In this document: one piece after another, positions 24,183 through 36,739 of the stretch
Layout of the letters: each line of letters begins with the position of its first letter
How positions within the stretch are numbered: position 1 is the stretch's first letter
From: Myrica gale
Lineage: Eukaryota > Streptophyta > Magnoliopsida > Fagales > Myricaceae
Assembly (NCBI GenBank): GCA_963930655.1
Contig: OZ005621.1
Location: 191,001-255,000, forward strand
Length of the DNA stretch: 64,000 bases
Direction: 5' to 3'
Notes under the pieces: model-generated
What the model saw: the letters and a program-made list of their open reading frames with translations, nothing else
Databases searched by the model: none
What the model was told of the DNA's origin: nothing
Made by a program: the position numbers and the translations under genes

Positions 24183-24773
24183 ATGAGCCACAGAAAAGTT
24201 TATTCTCAAGGAAGCATACCCTTCTCATGGGAGGACACGCCTGGGGTCTGCAAGGTCACCCACCAGGAGTGCCCCATCAATATAAGACTACATGCCCTGG
24301 AACTGACATCATCTCCGTCACCGAGACCTTGTAATCCTGATATAGCCGAGGTCTCGACCAATGATCTAAAGATCCCTCTCCCTCCATGCCCGCTACAGCT
24401 TCCGCGCAGAAGTGCATCAGCAAAGGGATATCAGTGGCAGGAGGACCCTTTTCTTGTGGCGTACAATGAATGTACTAAAAGCGTGGAAAGTGGGAAGCAT
24501 TCCAGCAGGGAAAGTAAGAAAGGTATTGGGTCCAAATTAAGGAAGAGTAGTAAATCTATTTTTTCTTGCAGGAGTACTTCATGTGATGTCAGCGAAGGTA
24601 GTATTTTGAAGCTCTCTCGGCTCCCCGCTCTTCCTAGATACAATATTGTCCGCTTGCATTGTGCAAGACGGGATCCAGGACTAGATCAATTCTTATGGAA
24701 TCACAGAGCTATCCGTACGTTCAATACCTTACCTTTACTAATTAGCAGGCCAAATATAATCAGCTCTCGCTAA
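24183..24773 (+). CDS. DUF688-type plant protein of unknown function
   Basis: A 196-aa single ORF starts MSHRKVYSQGSIPFSWEDTP. The PFSWEDTPGVCK signature near residues 13-24, followed by a Pro-rich stretch (IPLPPCPLQLPRRS) and a basic Ser/Lys region, is the pattern of plant DUF688-family proteins, whose function is not established. Predicted soluble, with no membrane helix. I chose the ATG at 24183 because it directly precedes the family motif and follows a splice-acceptor-like TTTTCAG. An upstream exon could add residues. The last 25 residues are not recognisable, so the true 3' end could lie in a further exon. Confidence 0.7.
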   Translation: MSHRKVYSQGSIPFSWEDTPGVCKVTHQECPINIRLHALELTSSPSPRPCNPDIAEVSTNDLKIPLPPCPLQLPRRSASAKGYQWQEDPFLVAYNECTKSVESGKHSSRESKKGIGSKLRKSSKSIFSCRSTSCDVSEGSILKLSRLPALPRYNIVRLHCARRDPGLDQFLWNHRAIRTFNTLPLLISRPNIISSR

Positions 24774-26402
24774 TTTAAGGGTATTTGTCGACTATTTCAC
24801 TGAAGTAAACTATGCATGTTCCGTGTTAGAGTAGTTTTGAAATAATATTTGAGTACATTAATGTCAATTCAGTGGCCGACACAGGGGTATCGACCCGTGC
24901 GTCCGCTACCCATGGCTTGCCCAAAAAAATTTTTACACATATTTTTCTTCTTCTTTTTCTTCATAAGTTGACTAAGTTCGATACCCATTAAGTCCAGACC
25001 AAATAGACTTAATGGGTATCGGACCTAAAACAAATTTTTTTTCTACACATTAATTTTGCTCTTAGTGCTACATAATAACTGAGACAAATATACAGTTATT
25101 ATGATTTTTTGTTCTGAATCGATTACAAGTTCTTCAACTGAGGGGTAACTTTCTACTATCTTGCTAAATTTCTGTTAGTAAAAAATTATTTACTCTTTGC
25201 TCCTAATTTTTCACAATCAAGATCACTTCATTTTTTTCTCTCTATGTTGATTTGTTTCTTCATTTTTATTAGAGACCTCGAAAAATGTTGTGTTTGTTTA
25301 GAATTATTGTATAGGTCAAACCAAAGTTTTGACCACTTTTGGGATATGTTTATCTAAGGAACTCTTTTACTAGATCTTGTTTATCCTGAAAATTTTGTTT
25401 TTATTATTTAGAGCATGATTTGTCATCAATTGTTGCTTTGTGTGTGAAAGTTGCTTTGGAGAATGTGAACATTTTTCAATTCCAAATCCATAGAACCTAG
25501 AGAAAGTAAATTGCAAATGCATCCTTAGTAACTTTTTGTCAAAAGAAAAAGGGAAAAAAAGACATGCCCTAGTTGTGTTAGTAACAAAAAAATGTAAGAA
25601 AGACAACTCCCACTGGCATCAAGACCTAAACCATCAGAATCATCTGTAATTTGTTCTAAAGTTTTAGAATTAAGTAGGGAATTAAATTGAATTAGATCAT
25701 CAAGAGTGATTTGCGTAATAGGATGAGAGATGACTAGATGAATGATTGCATGTAAGTGTACATCAAGCATTTCGGGATTGAATGAAATTCGTTAGTTACA
25801 AATAGAATTAGTCTCCCTGAAGGAGTTCTCGACGATATGAGAAATGATGGAGTCTGCAGTGGCCATTGTTTCTATTTTATGCGTTTGTGATATCATGTGC
25901 TTAATTGCCATGCCGCCGTCTTTATGTTTTGCAGCCGACCCCTCGATCCTGATTTCTTACATTTTTTTTTCATTATATAAAATGTTCAACGTCTCATAAG
26001 TTTTCCTACGACGGGCCTTTTCTTTTTGGGCCTAGCGTCTGAACATGTTATGGTCCACTTCTTTATATAAGTTAACAAGCATTCACTCAAACTAACATTT
26101 GTACCGCGTGCTCAACAAAAAAACAACTACATTTGTAATTGAAATAGCATTCCAATCCTTCTATGCCTTTCTCAGATTTTCTTCATCACCTTACTTTACC
26201 TTCCTCGGTGTTTTGGTGTTAACAAAGATTCTCAAAAGAAGTTTGTTTTGAACGTTCCCATTGTGTTGAATTATATATGCCATATGCTTAACGAGGTAGT
26301 TCAGAACAGGTCCTCTCCTGATCTTGGGAGGCTTCTTGGTACAGTCAGAAGAAGGTATCATGAGCATGTCTCGACTTGGATTGTTGTTTTTTGTGGATTC
26401 TG
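24774..26402. other. Intergenic DNA with probable transposon debris
   Basis: A palindromic theme 'gatacccattaagtc' / 'gacttaatgggtatc' occurs at 24980-25011. No gene is recognisable. Text near 24880 and 25930 ('gccgac...cgacc') suggests degraded repeat ends, but I could not define an element. Confidence 0.4.
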
Positions 26403-26670
26403 GTTTAGGTTGGAAAACTCTCCCTGTGGGATCTTTTAAATGCAACATTGATGTTGTCGTGATGTCTATCCACTCGGCTTGACAGTCGTGTTTCGCGACC
26501 AAGAAGGTTCCCTCTATACTTTGTATACAGAGTATATACTTTCACAAGATCCTCTCTTTGGCAAAACAGTTGCTCTTGCTGCAGCTACTCGCATTGCTAT
26601 CGACCAACCTTTTACTAGTATTCTAGTCGAATCTGATTGTCTTGTTCTTGTCTAAGATATCTTCGACCAG
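26403..26670 (+). pseudogene. RNase-H-like retroelement fragment
   Basis: Reading across frames gives KTLPVGSFKCNIDV, then (shifted) YPLGLTVVFRDQEGSLYTLY, SQDPLFGKTV and ALAAATRIAIDQPFTS, ILVESDCLVLV and a stop. The 'PPxGxxKxNxD', 'A.AAA.RIA' and 'ILVESD' pattern is that of the plant RVT_3 RNase H domain found at the end of LINE-type polyproteins. At least one frameshift and a stop break it. Confidence 0.75.
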
Positions 26671-29600
26671 GGCAACTCGTATTGTTTGGCAGGCGGAAGA
26701 CTGGATTTCTTCTCTTAGAGGTTTTTTCCGAAATCATCCGCAACACTCTCTTTGTTGGGTTTCCCGCCGACGTAACAAAACTGTTACATTCTATTCCTCG
26801 CTTTATTTTGGATTCAGACTCTGGTTGCTTATATATATAACAGCATTCCAATCCGAGCAGGCCGACGTCCAGCAGTTAAAAGTTCGGCCCGCAAATATTT
26901 GTAGAGCCCATAATCAATATGGATTGAACACTACCGTCTACAAGGCAATTCGTTGTATCTTTTTTATGGTGGGTTTCCTTATTAGCTGATAATAGATATA
27001 TAAAGCTGTGTTTTTTCCCTTTCGCTGTTGATGAGGAGAAAACAGATATCACTCTGTTTTTTCTTTTGCCTCTTTATTTTGTATATCATTACTAGTACTG
27101 GTTCTACAAGTACCTTTTTAAATTATTTTGTAGAGAATTAATGTCAATGTATATATACTTGTTCATAGAACTGGGTCTGAAAGAGTGGGAACAGTTAGAA
27201 GTGTAAGGGCATGCAATAGAATTAGCTAAGATTAATATTGAAGAATAACCCAATATCTTTACGTACAGGAGTTCCATTTCTTGATCCAACACCATGTGCT
27301 TAGTTAACAGGTTTACGAAAAGCCTTAGAGCGCTATTTTCCAAATTTTAGTGGACATTCTATATATTATATATGCGTCATTGCATGCCCACGGGAGAAGA
27401 TCTAGAGAGATCAAAATCTAGCAATGATCAGTGTCATTAATGAAAACGCCCATAATTATTACTCTAATCCTGAGCGGACGGAGCAAGTTTAACCTCTTGT
27501 ATTATATTGCTAGTTTAAAACTCTCAAGTTGTCATTAGCTTGTAATTAATTAATAACAAATTAGGACTACAAAGTCATGCATCGGTTAAAAGTAGATTCT
27601 GAAAAAGTAGCTTAATTTATTTGACTGGGGTTGTTGACTGCAGGGGATGTTTTGGTGCCTTAATTATCTTCTATTCTGAACGTCGAGAGGTGCAAATTAA
27701 GAATATCCGGTTGTGAGCGCAAAGGTGTTTTCATAAATATTAAAGCATCAAGACCTAATCATGATCTTCTAGCTTTGCTCGGCCTACTTTCTCTACTCTT
27801 GTTTTAATATCAAAAGCATCGTATCCCCCAACCCACGAGCGACCTATAAAATCAAGTCCCTATTCTTGAGGAGGATCCAAAAGTTTTGCAGGGGATCATC
27901 GTAATATATATTCAACAGTGTGCCAGGGTTCGTCCTACGTACAATTGTTTCCTGCCACGTGAACTTCAGGACAACTTACATCTTACGCTTTAATTGTCTC
28001 TTGGACCATATATCATGATCCGTGCACATGGGGGTTAGTAATTAAAGGGATAATTTTTGGCATTTAATGACTTCGAATCAACAAGTTCAGTAGTGCAAAA
28101 TTAACTTTCCAGCTTCATTTGGAACCATTTTGATTTGATGAACGATAATCAGTACGTCAACATGCACTATGCATGCGACTTGAATTTTGGACAGGTAGTC
28201 AGGCAGATACAGAAGAGGGAGACCCCATCCTGTATACATAGTTTGGGGAAACTAAGACAGAGCCTGGCCCCCTGCATGGGGTAGATTATGCAATGCTTTT
28301 GAGCCATGATTTTTGAATGTTAATGATGCCATATATGCGTCTTGAAATCTTTTTCGAACATATTGATTTATTTCTTTGTAGAGTAGTTATGCATATATAG
28401 AGCATGCAAGTACTCCAGAGGTTTGGCACCCCATGAGTGCCCCCAGAGCCAGTTGTCTATATCATTTTTACCAAAGGAACAAAGTTGTCGTCTTTATAAC
28501 TTAGAAGTGAAGAAAGGAAGAGACAACACTAGCTAAAGAAAAAGGACGGAGACAGTGACGGCCGGACACCTTCATACCCTTGAAACCAATCCTTTTCAAA
28601 GCGCGCGAGTCGATATGGGTTTCGGTCCATATATATATGTCATCCATACCTAACCCCACTGCCTGTAACCTCCCAATTAATTAACCTTTTGATCTTCCAG
28701 TTAAAAGGTTCTACGTGCTGCTCTAGTGAGAGGAACATTTAACCAATTTTTAGGTTCTCATAATTCTTTAATATTCTTTCCCCATTTCGTATTGGCATTT
28801 GGTAATCTAGTACTGTCTTAACTCCACTCCATTTCTTTGCAACCTGAAAACACCATATATATAATTGCAAGCAGCTGCCTAGCTATATAGAATTTGTTGG
28901 AAATATGCATATTGCAGTACCTTAAGGATATGGCCCCATTTGGGTTGTTCAGTAAAACTATTTGCGAAAAATTAAAAGATAAAAAAAAAAAGAAGAAGAT
29001 CAAAAGAACAGCAACAAGCTGTAGGGTTGAGATACACTCTATCTATGTTGTGACTATTATTAATAGGCCTATATTAATATATGTACACATTAATAAAATG
29101 CAATTGGAATTGGCGTGATAAATGCATCCACCCTCTTAAGGCGCGCGTATGGGATTACTTACGTTTTGGGACATCAATTGTGGGCCCCATTTTTGTCAAT
29201 TTAAAGCTAGTACAAAGTCATTAATTAATCCCTTTATTAATTTACACTAAAGCAGCTCCCATATATGCATCTTCTTTGCACTTAATCCAAAACCTATCAA
29301 GTTTATTGAAGAAAAAGTGTGGCTGAAAAAGGAGCGAGCAATTGATTGCAAATAAGAGAAACCAGGAAAGCAATATATATATATATCGCCTGTCAGACAC
29401 GACTGCCCTTGTTTTGTTTATTATATTATATTATTTTGAGTGTTAAAATTTTAGGATATTTATTTTGATGAAAAAGTAAATATAGAGATGATTTTGGTGA
29501 ATAGTAATGATGTGATAAAAGAGAGATTATATTGTAATTTTTTATTGTGTTAAAATTTTTGTTAACAAACGTAACTTTTGTAGGCTATTGCCCGTTACTT

Positions 29601-30654
29601 AATTAAGTTAATACGAAAGAATGACAAAAAGTGAGTATTGCCCATTATGTTATAGTACGTATTATGTACTGTACGTGGTTAGAAAGAAAGAACACATTTT
29701 ACGCGGCCGTCCTAGTTACACCAATTATGGAAAAACGTTTAACAATAACTTTGGTTTGTTATAAACTTATACGACGTCGAACCTGATCATGGGAGGATTA
29801 AGTGCAGCAAACTAATTAACTTTGGTTCGTTAAAGTGTATTCTTGGCTGATTAATCTCATTATTAATTCTTATTATCGTCAGCTAGCGGTGTACTCTGGC
29901 CGTAACGCAATTATGGGGTGTCCGTTATTTTTTTGTAAAAACCGCACATCAATTGCCGGTCGAATCAGACGTACGTAATTAAACAGAAGTGGTATTGCTT
30001 GACCATTGGTTTTGGCATGTTCAATTATTCTCCCTAGATGTAAGAATATATTCGAAGACGATACGATCCCTCCAAAATGGTTTTTATATACGTTAGCTTC
30101 CTTGGGCAATTAGGGAGAGATGTTAATTTGTTTCACGTAATTCCTCCACTTATTGAGACGTTAATTTGTTTCGCTTTCGTGATTGTCTTTCTCTAAGCAA
30201 ACTTCTCAAAGCAAATGTGATCGCAGGAACTTGATTCATCGCAGCATTATGGTCTAAGTTTGGGTGAGTCGGCACGATATGTGGCCCATCGTGATTTATA
30301 TATAATTAGCATTTGGCAACGACACCGAACCCTCAAGTCAAGAACATGACTTTTCAAGCAGTAGACAACAGCGAAGCAATAAAATATATGCTGCATAGAC
30401 AAAACACTGGCTAACTACAGTTTTTACAGACTATATATATAATAACCCTAGTTTTATAGAAGACTGCCATTTTCCAATGCAACCCTTTCCCAAAAATCAC
30501 CGGAGTACCCCACCATTTTCTTTAGCAGCTTTTAAGAAGAGTAATATACAGAGAGCAAAAGAGAGTGAGATCATGACTCTTTGTTCTCATTTTAGATTTT
30601 GCTAAAGGCGTTTATTATAGTCAAGATCGATCATGTAACTAATGATGGGGTTTG
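26671..30654. other. Gene-poor stretch
   Basis: About 4 kb of AT-rich DNA. Only short open frames without domains are present. Around 29420-29575 a segment with 'gtgttaaaattttag' and 'gagagattatattgtaat' resembles the Tourist MITE interior, but I could not fix its ends. The final part should include the 3' UTR of the bZIP gene. Confidence 0.5.
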
Positions 30655-31287
30655 TTATGACGCGTCACTGTTGCATGGCCATGCAGTAGTGAATTGTTGC
30701 AGTTGCCGTAGCACCAAAATTTGACGTATGTCCGACAGTTTGTGTCGGAGCATGTCATATTCGGACCGGAGCTGATTGTTCTCTGTTTGCACCCGTTGGC
30801 AATGATACAAAACGAAGCGCAGCCGGTTCGAAAGGTCGCGGTTTTCGATCCTAAACCGGTTCGCCTGGTTCCTTAGGTTTTCTAAATGCTTCTGTTTACG
30901 CATGCGTGACCGCCTCGCCGATTCCCGGTTCGATATCATCCTCCTTCGATTCCGCTCGTTCACTGTAGACGCTTCTCCCTTCCGTTTAGGCTCTTCGGAA
31001 CAGGAATTTGAATTGGCATGTTTCGAGTTTCGGTTTTGGTCCGGGTCTTCCGAACCGGAACTTGAAATAACGGTGTTGGGGGAGGGTAGAGCATCCGGTT
31101 CCCATTCCGGTGAGTGGATTAAAGCATCAGAACCAGAGTTTGAAATGACAGGGTTAGGGGAGGGGATAGGTGGAAAGTATTCCGGGCATTCCCACGGCGT
31201 AAAGCCGGCATCAAAGACTGGAATTAGTGGGTTTCCAAACATAGTATCGGACAGCAAGCTGGCCCTATGGCTATAAGTGGACAACAT
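30655..31287 (-). CDS. Group-S bZIP transcription factor (bZIP4/48-like), intronless
   Basis: A single 210-aa ORF. An acidic/Ser-Pro-rich N-terminal half contains two similar segments (PSPNPVISNSGSDAL and PSPNTVISSSGSEDP). It is followed by the basic region ERNRRRMISNRESARRSRMR at about residues 111-130, with the N-x7-R/K signature (N119...R127), then a leucine zipper starting at HLENL, with heptad positions occupied by L/F/L/V/L-type residues, and the end motif KLSDIRQILVLRQLQQF. Intronless small bZIPs with this basic region are group S. It is expected to bind ACGT-core DNA as a dimer in the nucleus. The start at 31287 is the first ATG, with AT-rich TATA-like text around 31385-31395. It appears intact. 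Confidence 0.93.
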   Translation of the reverse strand: MLSTYSHRASLLSDTMFGNPLIPVFDAGFTPWECPEYFPPIPSPNPVISNSGSDALIHSPEWEPDALPSPNTVISSSGSEDPDQNRNSKHANSNSCSEEPKRKGEASTVNERNRRRMISNRESARRSRMRKQKHLENLRNQANRFRIENRDLSNRLRFVLYHCQRVQTENNQLRSEYDMLRHKLSDIRQILVLRQLQQFTTAWPCNSDAS

Positions 31288-32001
31288 GGCTGGAACTTAA
31301 AGGACGCTAAATTTGCCTAATAAGATATGGGAGGGAGGGAGGAAGGAGGGAGGGAGAAAGGGAAGAAATGAAGCATAGGGGGCTCATATTTATGGGCAAA
31401 GGGGAGGTTGGGTGGGGGGAAGATGTGGGGCATTTTCGTCTAAAATCTTATGGTAACTAGTAAGGAGTGAACTGTACAAACGTATGTGCACAGGAAAAGG
31501 CTTTTGAGTCAGGTGGCACTATATGGTGGGGTTAAGTGTTAAACTTTTACTTTACGAAAAGAAGCATATGGGTGGGTGACATCAGCCAATGGGTCCCCGG
31601 GAAAAGACTGGTTTTTAAGCTTAGTCATGAAGAAACAAATGAGTTGGTTTCCCAAAAAAAAAAAAAAGAGTTGGTTTCCACTTTAGCCACGTGTTAAACC
31701 AGGTAGACGCACGAACAAAGGCGGCTCTAGCTACAGGCAGGGTAGGCAGTTGTTTAAAGCTTCAAAATAGGGAGGTCCCCAATTAAAAATTTTCCTTAAT
31801 AGGTATATTTAAAAAATATTTAATGATAAGGCTTCGAAAATTTAACGTTAAAACTATTTGTATAGAATTTTAGTTAATTAGCTTTTATTCTATAAAAAGG
31901 CCTATTAAAACTCTTTGATTGAAGTAATCATTAACTCTTCACTTTTTTTTTATAAAAGATATTAATTCCAAATTAATTCAAACGAAATTCAATAAAATCA
32001 A

Positions 32002-32642
32002 GGGAATTTAACAATTTAGTCCTTGCGTTTTGACCCTTTTAACAGTTTAGTCCTTGAATTTCAAATTTCAAATTTAAAGCCCTTAGGTTTCATACTTTTG
32101 ACAATGAAGTCCTTTCGTCAGTCTACCGTCCAAGAGCACTCTGCGCAATGAGTGCCTACTGCGCAGAGCTCTGCACTACTCTGCGCAGTGCGCCGAAAAT
32201 TTTAATTTTTTTTTTAAATTAAATCTCAGTTCGAAAATTTTTATTTTTTTAAAAAAAAAAATTAAATCCGGTCTGGACCACTTGAAAAAGTGGTCCAGAC
32301 CGGACCGCGTTTCATAAAACCGGACCGGACCACTTATAAGTAAGTGGTCCGGTCCTTTAATATAAAGGAACCGGAAATGCGGTCCGGACCGGATTTCCGG
32401 TTTTCAGCCCTAACGTCAGCAATTTGAAGTGGTCGACCGCTTCATGTAGAGGTAGACCGCTCATATTTTACACATATACCCGGTCGACCGCTATATGCTC
32501 CGTTAAGCATATGGACGACAGACTGACGGAAGGGCCTCATTGTCAAAAATATGAAACCTAAGAGCTTTAAATTTGAAATTTGAAATTCAAGGACTAAACT
32601 GTTAAAAGGGTCAAAACCCAAGGGCTAAATTGCCAATTTCCC
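32002..32642. mobile_element. MULE-like MITE with about 120-bp terminal inverted repeats, nested in the hAT element
   Basis: The left arm begins GGGAATTTAACAATTTAGTCC and the right arm is its near-perfect inverse. The arms match for over 100 bp ('gttttgacccttttaacag', 'ttgaatttcaaatttcaaatt'). The 9-bp target duplication TAAAATCAA is perfect (31993-32001 and 32643-32651), as expected for Mutator-type transposition. The centre contains further palindromes (GTGGTCC/GGACCAC and CTGCGCAG themes). Confidence 0.92.
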
Positions 32643-33228
32643 TAAAATCAATATCCTATAAAATCTCCTTAAAATTGGGTTGATAATTGATTTGAGAAAT
32701 CCTATAAAATCTCACACTCAATTCATTTAATTTTTTTACCGTTACTTGACAAACAAAAATAATCTCACACCTAATTCATTTAAAATCTCACACCTAATCT
32801 ATTTAATATTTTTACCGTTGTACACATTAATCAACAACTAAAAATCTATCTTTAAAAGGACTTAATCTATAAACCATTTCACAATTACGTGCGATTTTGA
32901 TTGCTTGTTAAGTACAATAACTACTTAAAAATACTCTCAAGTTCAACCATCCTATTTTGTCTCCTCTTTTATCGGTGCTTCCCAACTCTAATATTTGTCA
33001 TCCCAACTCTAATCATCCTATTTTGTCTCCTCAATTATTGTTGATTCCCAACTCTAATCTTTGGCATCAAGATCACTAGTGGTCACTAAAGTTCAGGTGC
33101 TATTATTCTAAAATTTTTATTAAGTAGTCTTATTTTTTGCAGTTATAAGTATTTGTATTTTTATTATAAGTTTGTGTTTGTGATTAGTTTAGATTTCATT
33201 ATCTGTTTAAATATAATTTTGAGAAATT

Positions 33229-33510
33229 ATGTCTAATAGAAAATATGAATCTGGTTATGAAAAGTTAAAAAACAAATGAAAAATTGAAAAAGTGATTCAA
33301 TTTCAAAAAGGAGAACTTGATAAATTTGTAATTAATCAACCAAATAATACTTCAAGTTGTAATCAAATACTAACAAATGAAAACTCCCTCCCTATAAAAT
33401 TGGAAGACAACTTTGAAATATCAAATAAAAATGACACTAACGATGACATCAACACCAAAAAGCTAGAAGAATATGTTTTAATTAATTTTTTTAAATATAT
33501 TATTTTATAA
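33229..33510 (+). pseudogene. N-terminal relic of a hAT transposase
   Basis: The frame opens MSNRKYESGYEKLKNK, hits TGA, then continues KIEKVIQFQKGELDKFVINQ and an acidic Asn-rich tail. 'YESGxxKxKxK...KxIxxQKGxLDKF' is the conserved start of plant hAT/TTF-type (DUF4371) transposases. Everything after residue 93 is missing. Confidence 0.75.
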
Positions 33511-33699
33511 GGCCTCATTTTGAAGTTTCGCTTAAGGCCCTGATTACCTTAGAGTCGCCCCTGCGCACGAATAGATTGGAAAGATGCTGACTTGGAGTTG
33601 AGTGGCATGGGTACGGCTGACGAGCACCACTGCACCAAGCGGTTTCGGAGGAGTTGAGTAATAAACAATGTTAGAGCGAAACTTCAAAATTCGTGTTGG

Positions 33700-33935
33700 G
33701 AAAAATTTTAGGATTTTAAAAAAAGTTGTGAATATTTATGTTGAATAATGTTTTATATATGTTTGTGTGGAGAGAGAAATGATTTGATGTAATTGTTTAA
33801 TAAAAAAGTATTGGAGTTATGTGAAAAAGTATAGAGAGAAAATTTGTGTTAAATAAAAAAGTAAAAAGTTGTTGGAGATTGTGTTAAATGTATTGGTGTT
33901 TGTGTTTGAATTCTTAAGATGTTCGGTGATAGTTT
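33700..33935 (+). repeat. Dispersed AT-rich repeat, copy B
   Basis: Same family and orientation as 7760-7975, with shared ordered blocks ending 'gtgtttgaattcttaagatgtt'. It is non-coding. Confidence 0.55.
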
Positions 33936-34250
33936 TGTGAATGGATTTGAATCTTAGAAAAAATTTGAAAACGAATATGCCCCTGGACTTACAGTCACTG
34001 GTGAGTAAATTTCACGTCCCAGACCCAAGCCCAGTTGCCATTTTTTTAAAATTAGAACTGTTAAATGGGAATGAAGTTGGTATCTGTATTAATGGAATAT
34101 TTGTTTGAGGTGAGGCCACAAATTTTGTGGTAATTTCGTGCGACTGATAGTGAACGGCTTGGCTGGCTAGTTATTATTATTACTTTTTTCTAAGTAATTA
34201 ATATTAATCTGGCTCATATTTATTATTATTACAAATAAATATATATATTG

Positions 34251-34409
34251 TTAGGTAATGAGAGTGAAGAAAAGTAGTCAAGCTGCGTACACCAAGATTG
34301 AAATCCGGGATCAAGCCCTCCACTATATATATATTTTGTTAGGTAATGGGAGTGGAGAAAAGTAGTCAAACTGCATACATCGGGATTCAAACCCGTGATC
34401 AAGCCCTCC
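34251..34409. repeat. Tandem duplication with 88-bp period
   Basis: Two diverged copies begin TTAGGTAATG (34251 and 34339) and include 'agaaaagtagtcaa.ctgc' and 'gatcaagccctcc'. The second copy has GGGATTCAAACCCG, which looks like a tRNA T-arm/B-box, so a SINE origin is possible but unproven. Confidence 0.65.
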
Positions 34410-34795
34410 TCGAAGTGAAGGAGGTGGCAATCAATCTAGAAGCTCGCTGACTTATATTTTCTTCTTCTGATCAACGTGTAAATAATTGGTTCAGCTCTGA
34501 TGAAGCTTGGTACGTACGAAGGTAGGAGGATTCTTATAAAGGGGGGAGTAGGAGACAATCGTCAATCGTGATTCCTATGGTATAGAACTCAATGTTCCCG
34601 GAGTAGGGATTCGGGAATCTATAGCTAGCTTCGTAGAATTATTTCTGGGGTAGGAAAAGGAGGTGATGGAACAAAAGAAACAAAGCCCAAACCAGTGGTT
34701 AGCATGAGGCCGACATCTAAAAGTACTTCTGCTCTAACCGCAAAACATGGGCAAAAGGATGCTCATGTTTCTCATTTTTACTCGTCTTTCTTTTA

Positions 34796-35171
34796 GCAAA
34801 ATTTACTTTTTAGTCCTTAGATTTTGGACACTTTTTCATTTAAGTCCTTTACTTTCAAATTTTTAGTTCTTGAATTTTATTTGTTTGACGAAATGGTCAT
34901 TTTGTCAGTCTGTCATATATATACTTAACGGAGCTCTCTGACACATTAGCAAATTTATACAGGTCGACCGCTCTCGTTCAAAACATATACTCAGTCAACC
35001 GCTTCAAATTTACTGATGTATCAAAGAGGTCCGTTGAGCATGTGGAAGATAGACCGACGGAAGGACATTTCGTCAAAAAAAAAACTCAATGATTAAAAAT
35101 TTGAAGTTTGAAACCTAATGACTAAAATAAAAAAGTGTCCAAAACTTAAAGGACTAAAAAATGAATTTCCC
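34796..35171. mobile_element. Second MULE-like MITE, 376 bp
   Basis: The arms 'caaaatttactttttagtcc' and the inverted 'ggactaaaaaatgaatttcc' extend inward about 100 bp. A 9-bp duplication TTTCTTTTA flanks it (34787-34795 and 35172-35180). The centre, with 'gtcgaccgct' and 'cgaaagga'-type text, is related to the element at 32002-32642. Confidence 0.85.
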
Positions 35172-36739
35172 TTTCTTTTATATGCAATCCTCATTTTCTG
35201 TGTTGACAAGGTACGGATTAAGCTATTTTGCTAGGTCATTATCGGCGATCCAGCTAATTAATAATATGGTTATTGAAGGACAGCCCCACACAGATATATA
35301 TTATCATGTAGCTCGCTTTTTAATGTTTTTTATGCAGCCCATTCATGTTACAGTGTACTTATAACCTTCTTATAATATGAAATGGGCGAATATTCTTCCC
35401 TTAGATTTCTTAATGGCAAAGCTGTAACTGCCATATGCAGAACCTTTGTTGCAAGCGCTAAAGTATTGTTTGAGGGAACTTTGCACCACGCTGGGACTTG
35501 GAGTAGGCCGCATGTGAACCATATCTTTCGGCTTAATTTGGGAGAGAAGGATCCAAAATAAATAAAGCATCCGTCTGGCTGTTTGGTAGAACATATCCAA
35601 CACAATTTCTAATTTGGACGACAGATTGCATAATTGCTAGACATTTGCTAACAGTTGAACATGCATCCCAACCGTGTCGAGGAAGGGGAAAAGGGAAAGG
35701 ACGTCGAAGACGGATTGTAAAAATCATAAGCAAAAAGAGATTTCAAGAGTTGCTTTTCCTTTTGGTTGGTGTTCCTAATGGATGGGAGGAGCCCAAACCA
35801 GTGCATGACCATGTCAATCCATTCGCGTGGAATATTCGAAGAAATTTGCTAGCCACGGGCATTGCATATTCACGTACCCGTCAAAAGTGGTACACACCCA
35901 CGCTAAGCTAGTTATGGACCACACATACTGCACGAATTAAGCAGCCATGACCATCGGCTACACGAGTCTACAGTACCAATTTTTGCCGCTCAAGTTGGTG
36001 GTGGACCATATATATTGAAAGAAGTTTCAGCGCCTACAAGTTAGGTATCTCTTCAAACTAAACCCCCAACTCCAAGCAGTCTAGCTAGCTATTTACTGTA
36101 GTTTCCTATTTTCCATACGAGATGATTGTAGCAAGATTGTAGCAACTTGTGTGACATGGGGTCTTACGTAGTTTCTTTGTTTTGAAACGCTTTTTTTCGC
36201 AGCGGTATTGTTCATCCTAATTAAGTTTGACATATTCCCTCGTAGTTTCTTTGGCAGACTCCGAGTTTGACATATTCCCTCGTAGTTTCTTTGTCCTCCA
36301 TCGGAGTCTGCCTTTCTGACCCCAGTACTACGTTATCATTACCGTAGAAATTAGGCTACTCGTATGGATCGCGATGAAAGGAAAACATATGGTTCCCGTT
36401 AGGCAATTAAACTAGATAAAATCAAATGAGTCATGGACCCATGCACGGTGCATTCCAGATGTACGTAAGCAAATGTGTAGATGTACACAGCTCTTGTATA
36501 CGTAAGCAACGATTAAATTAGATGGTAAGATGTACTTTGCAAATGTTAGTTCCATATCATTGTCCATGATAAGTGCCAAAAAAAACTCGACTATAATCCA
36601 TTACGCTAATTATAAACCAGTTTACTTTATTCTCACTTACGTGGGTGGTGAGCCATACAGATTATAATGAAAATATGAACGTCACAAAGAACACGCGCTC
36701 TAGTCTTTTACCAAATCATGAAGCGCATGCATAGTAGTT
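35172..36739. other. Intergenic DNA, no supported gene
   Basis: Only short open frames. A short direct repeat 'tttgacatattccctcgtagtttctttg' theme occurs twice near 36226-36290. Confidence 0.5.

Larger units (their letters stand above)
31716..33563. mobile_element. Degenerate hAT element with truncated transposase, 1.85 kb including a nested insertion
   Basis: The left end CAAAGGCGGCTCTAG and the inverted right end (reverse complement CAGGGGCGACTCTAA) are hAT-type TIRs. The perfect 8-bp duplication CGCACGAA flanks both (31708-31715 and 33564-33571). It carries the N-terminal relic of a hAT transposase near its right end, and a complete MULE-like MITE is inserted at 32002-32642. Confidence 0.88.

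Noticed and set aside
34380..34400. tRNA gene suggested by a B-box-like GGGATTCAAACCCG
   Set aside because: No acceptor stem, anticodon arm or A-box in the right place.
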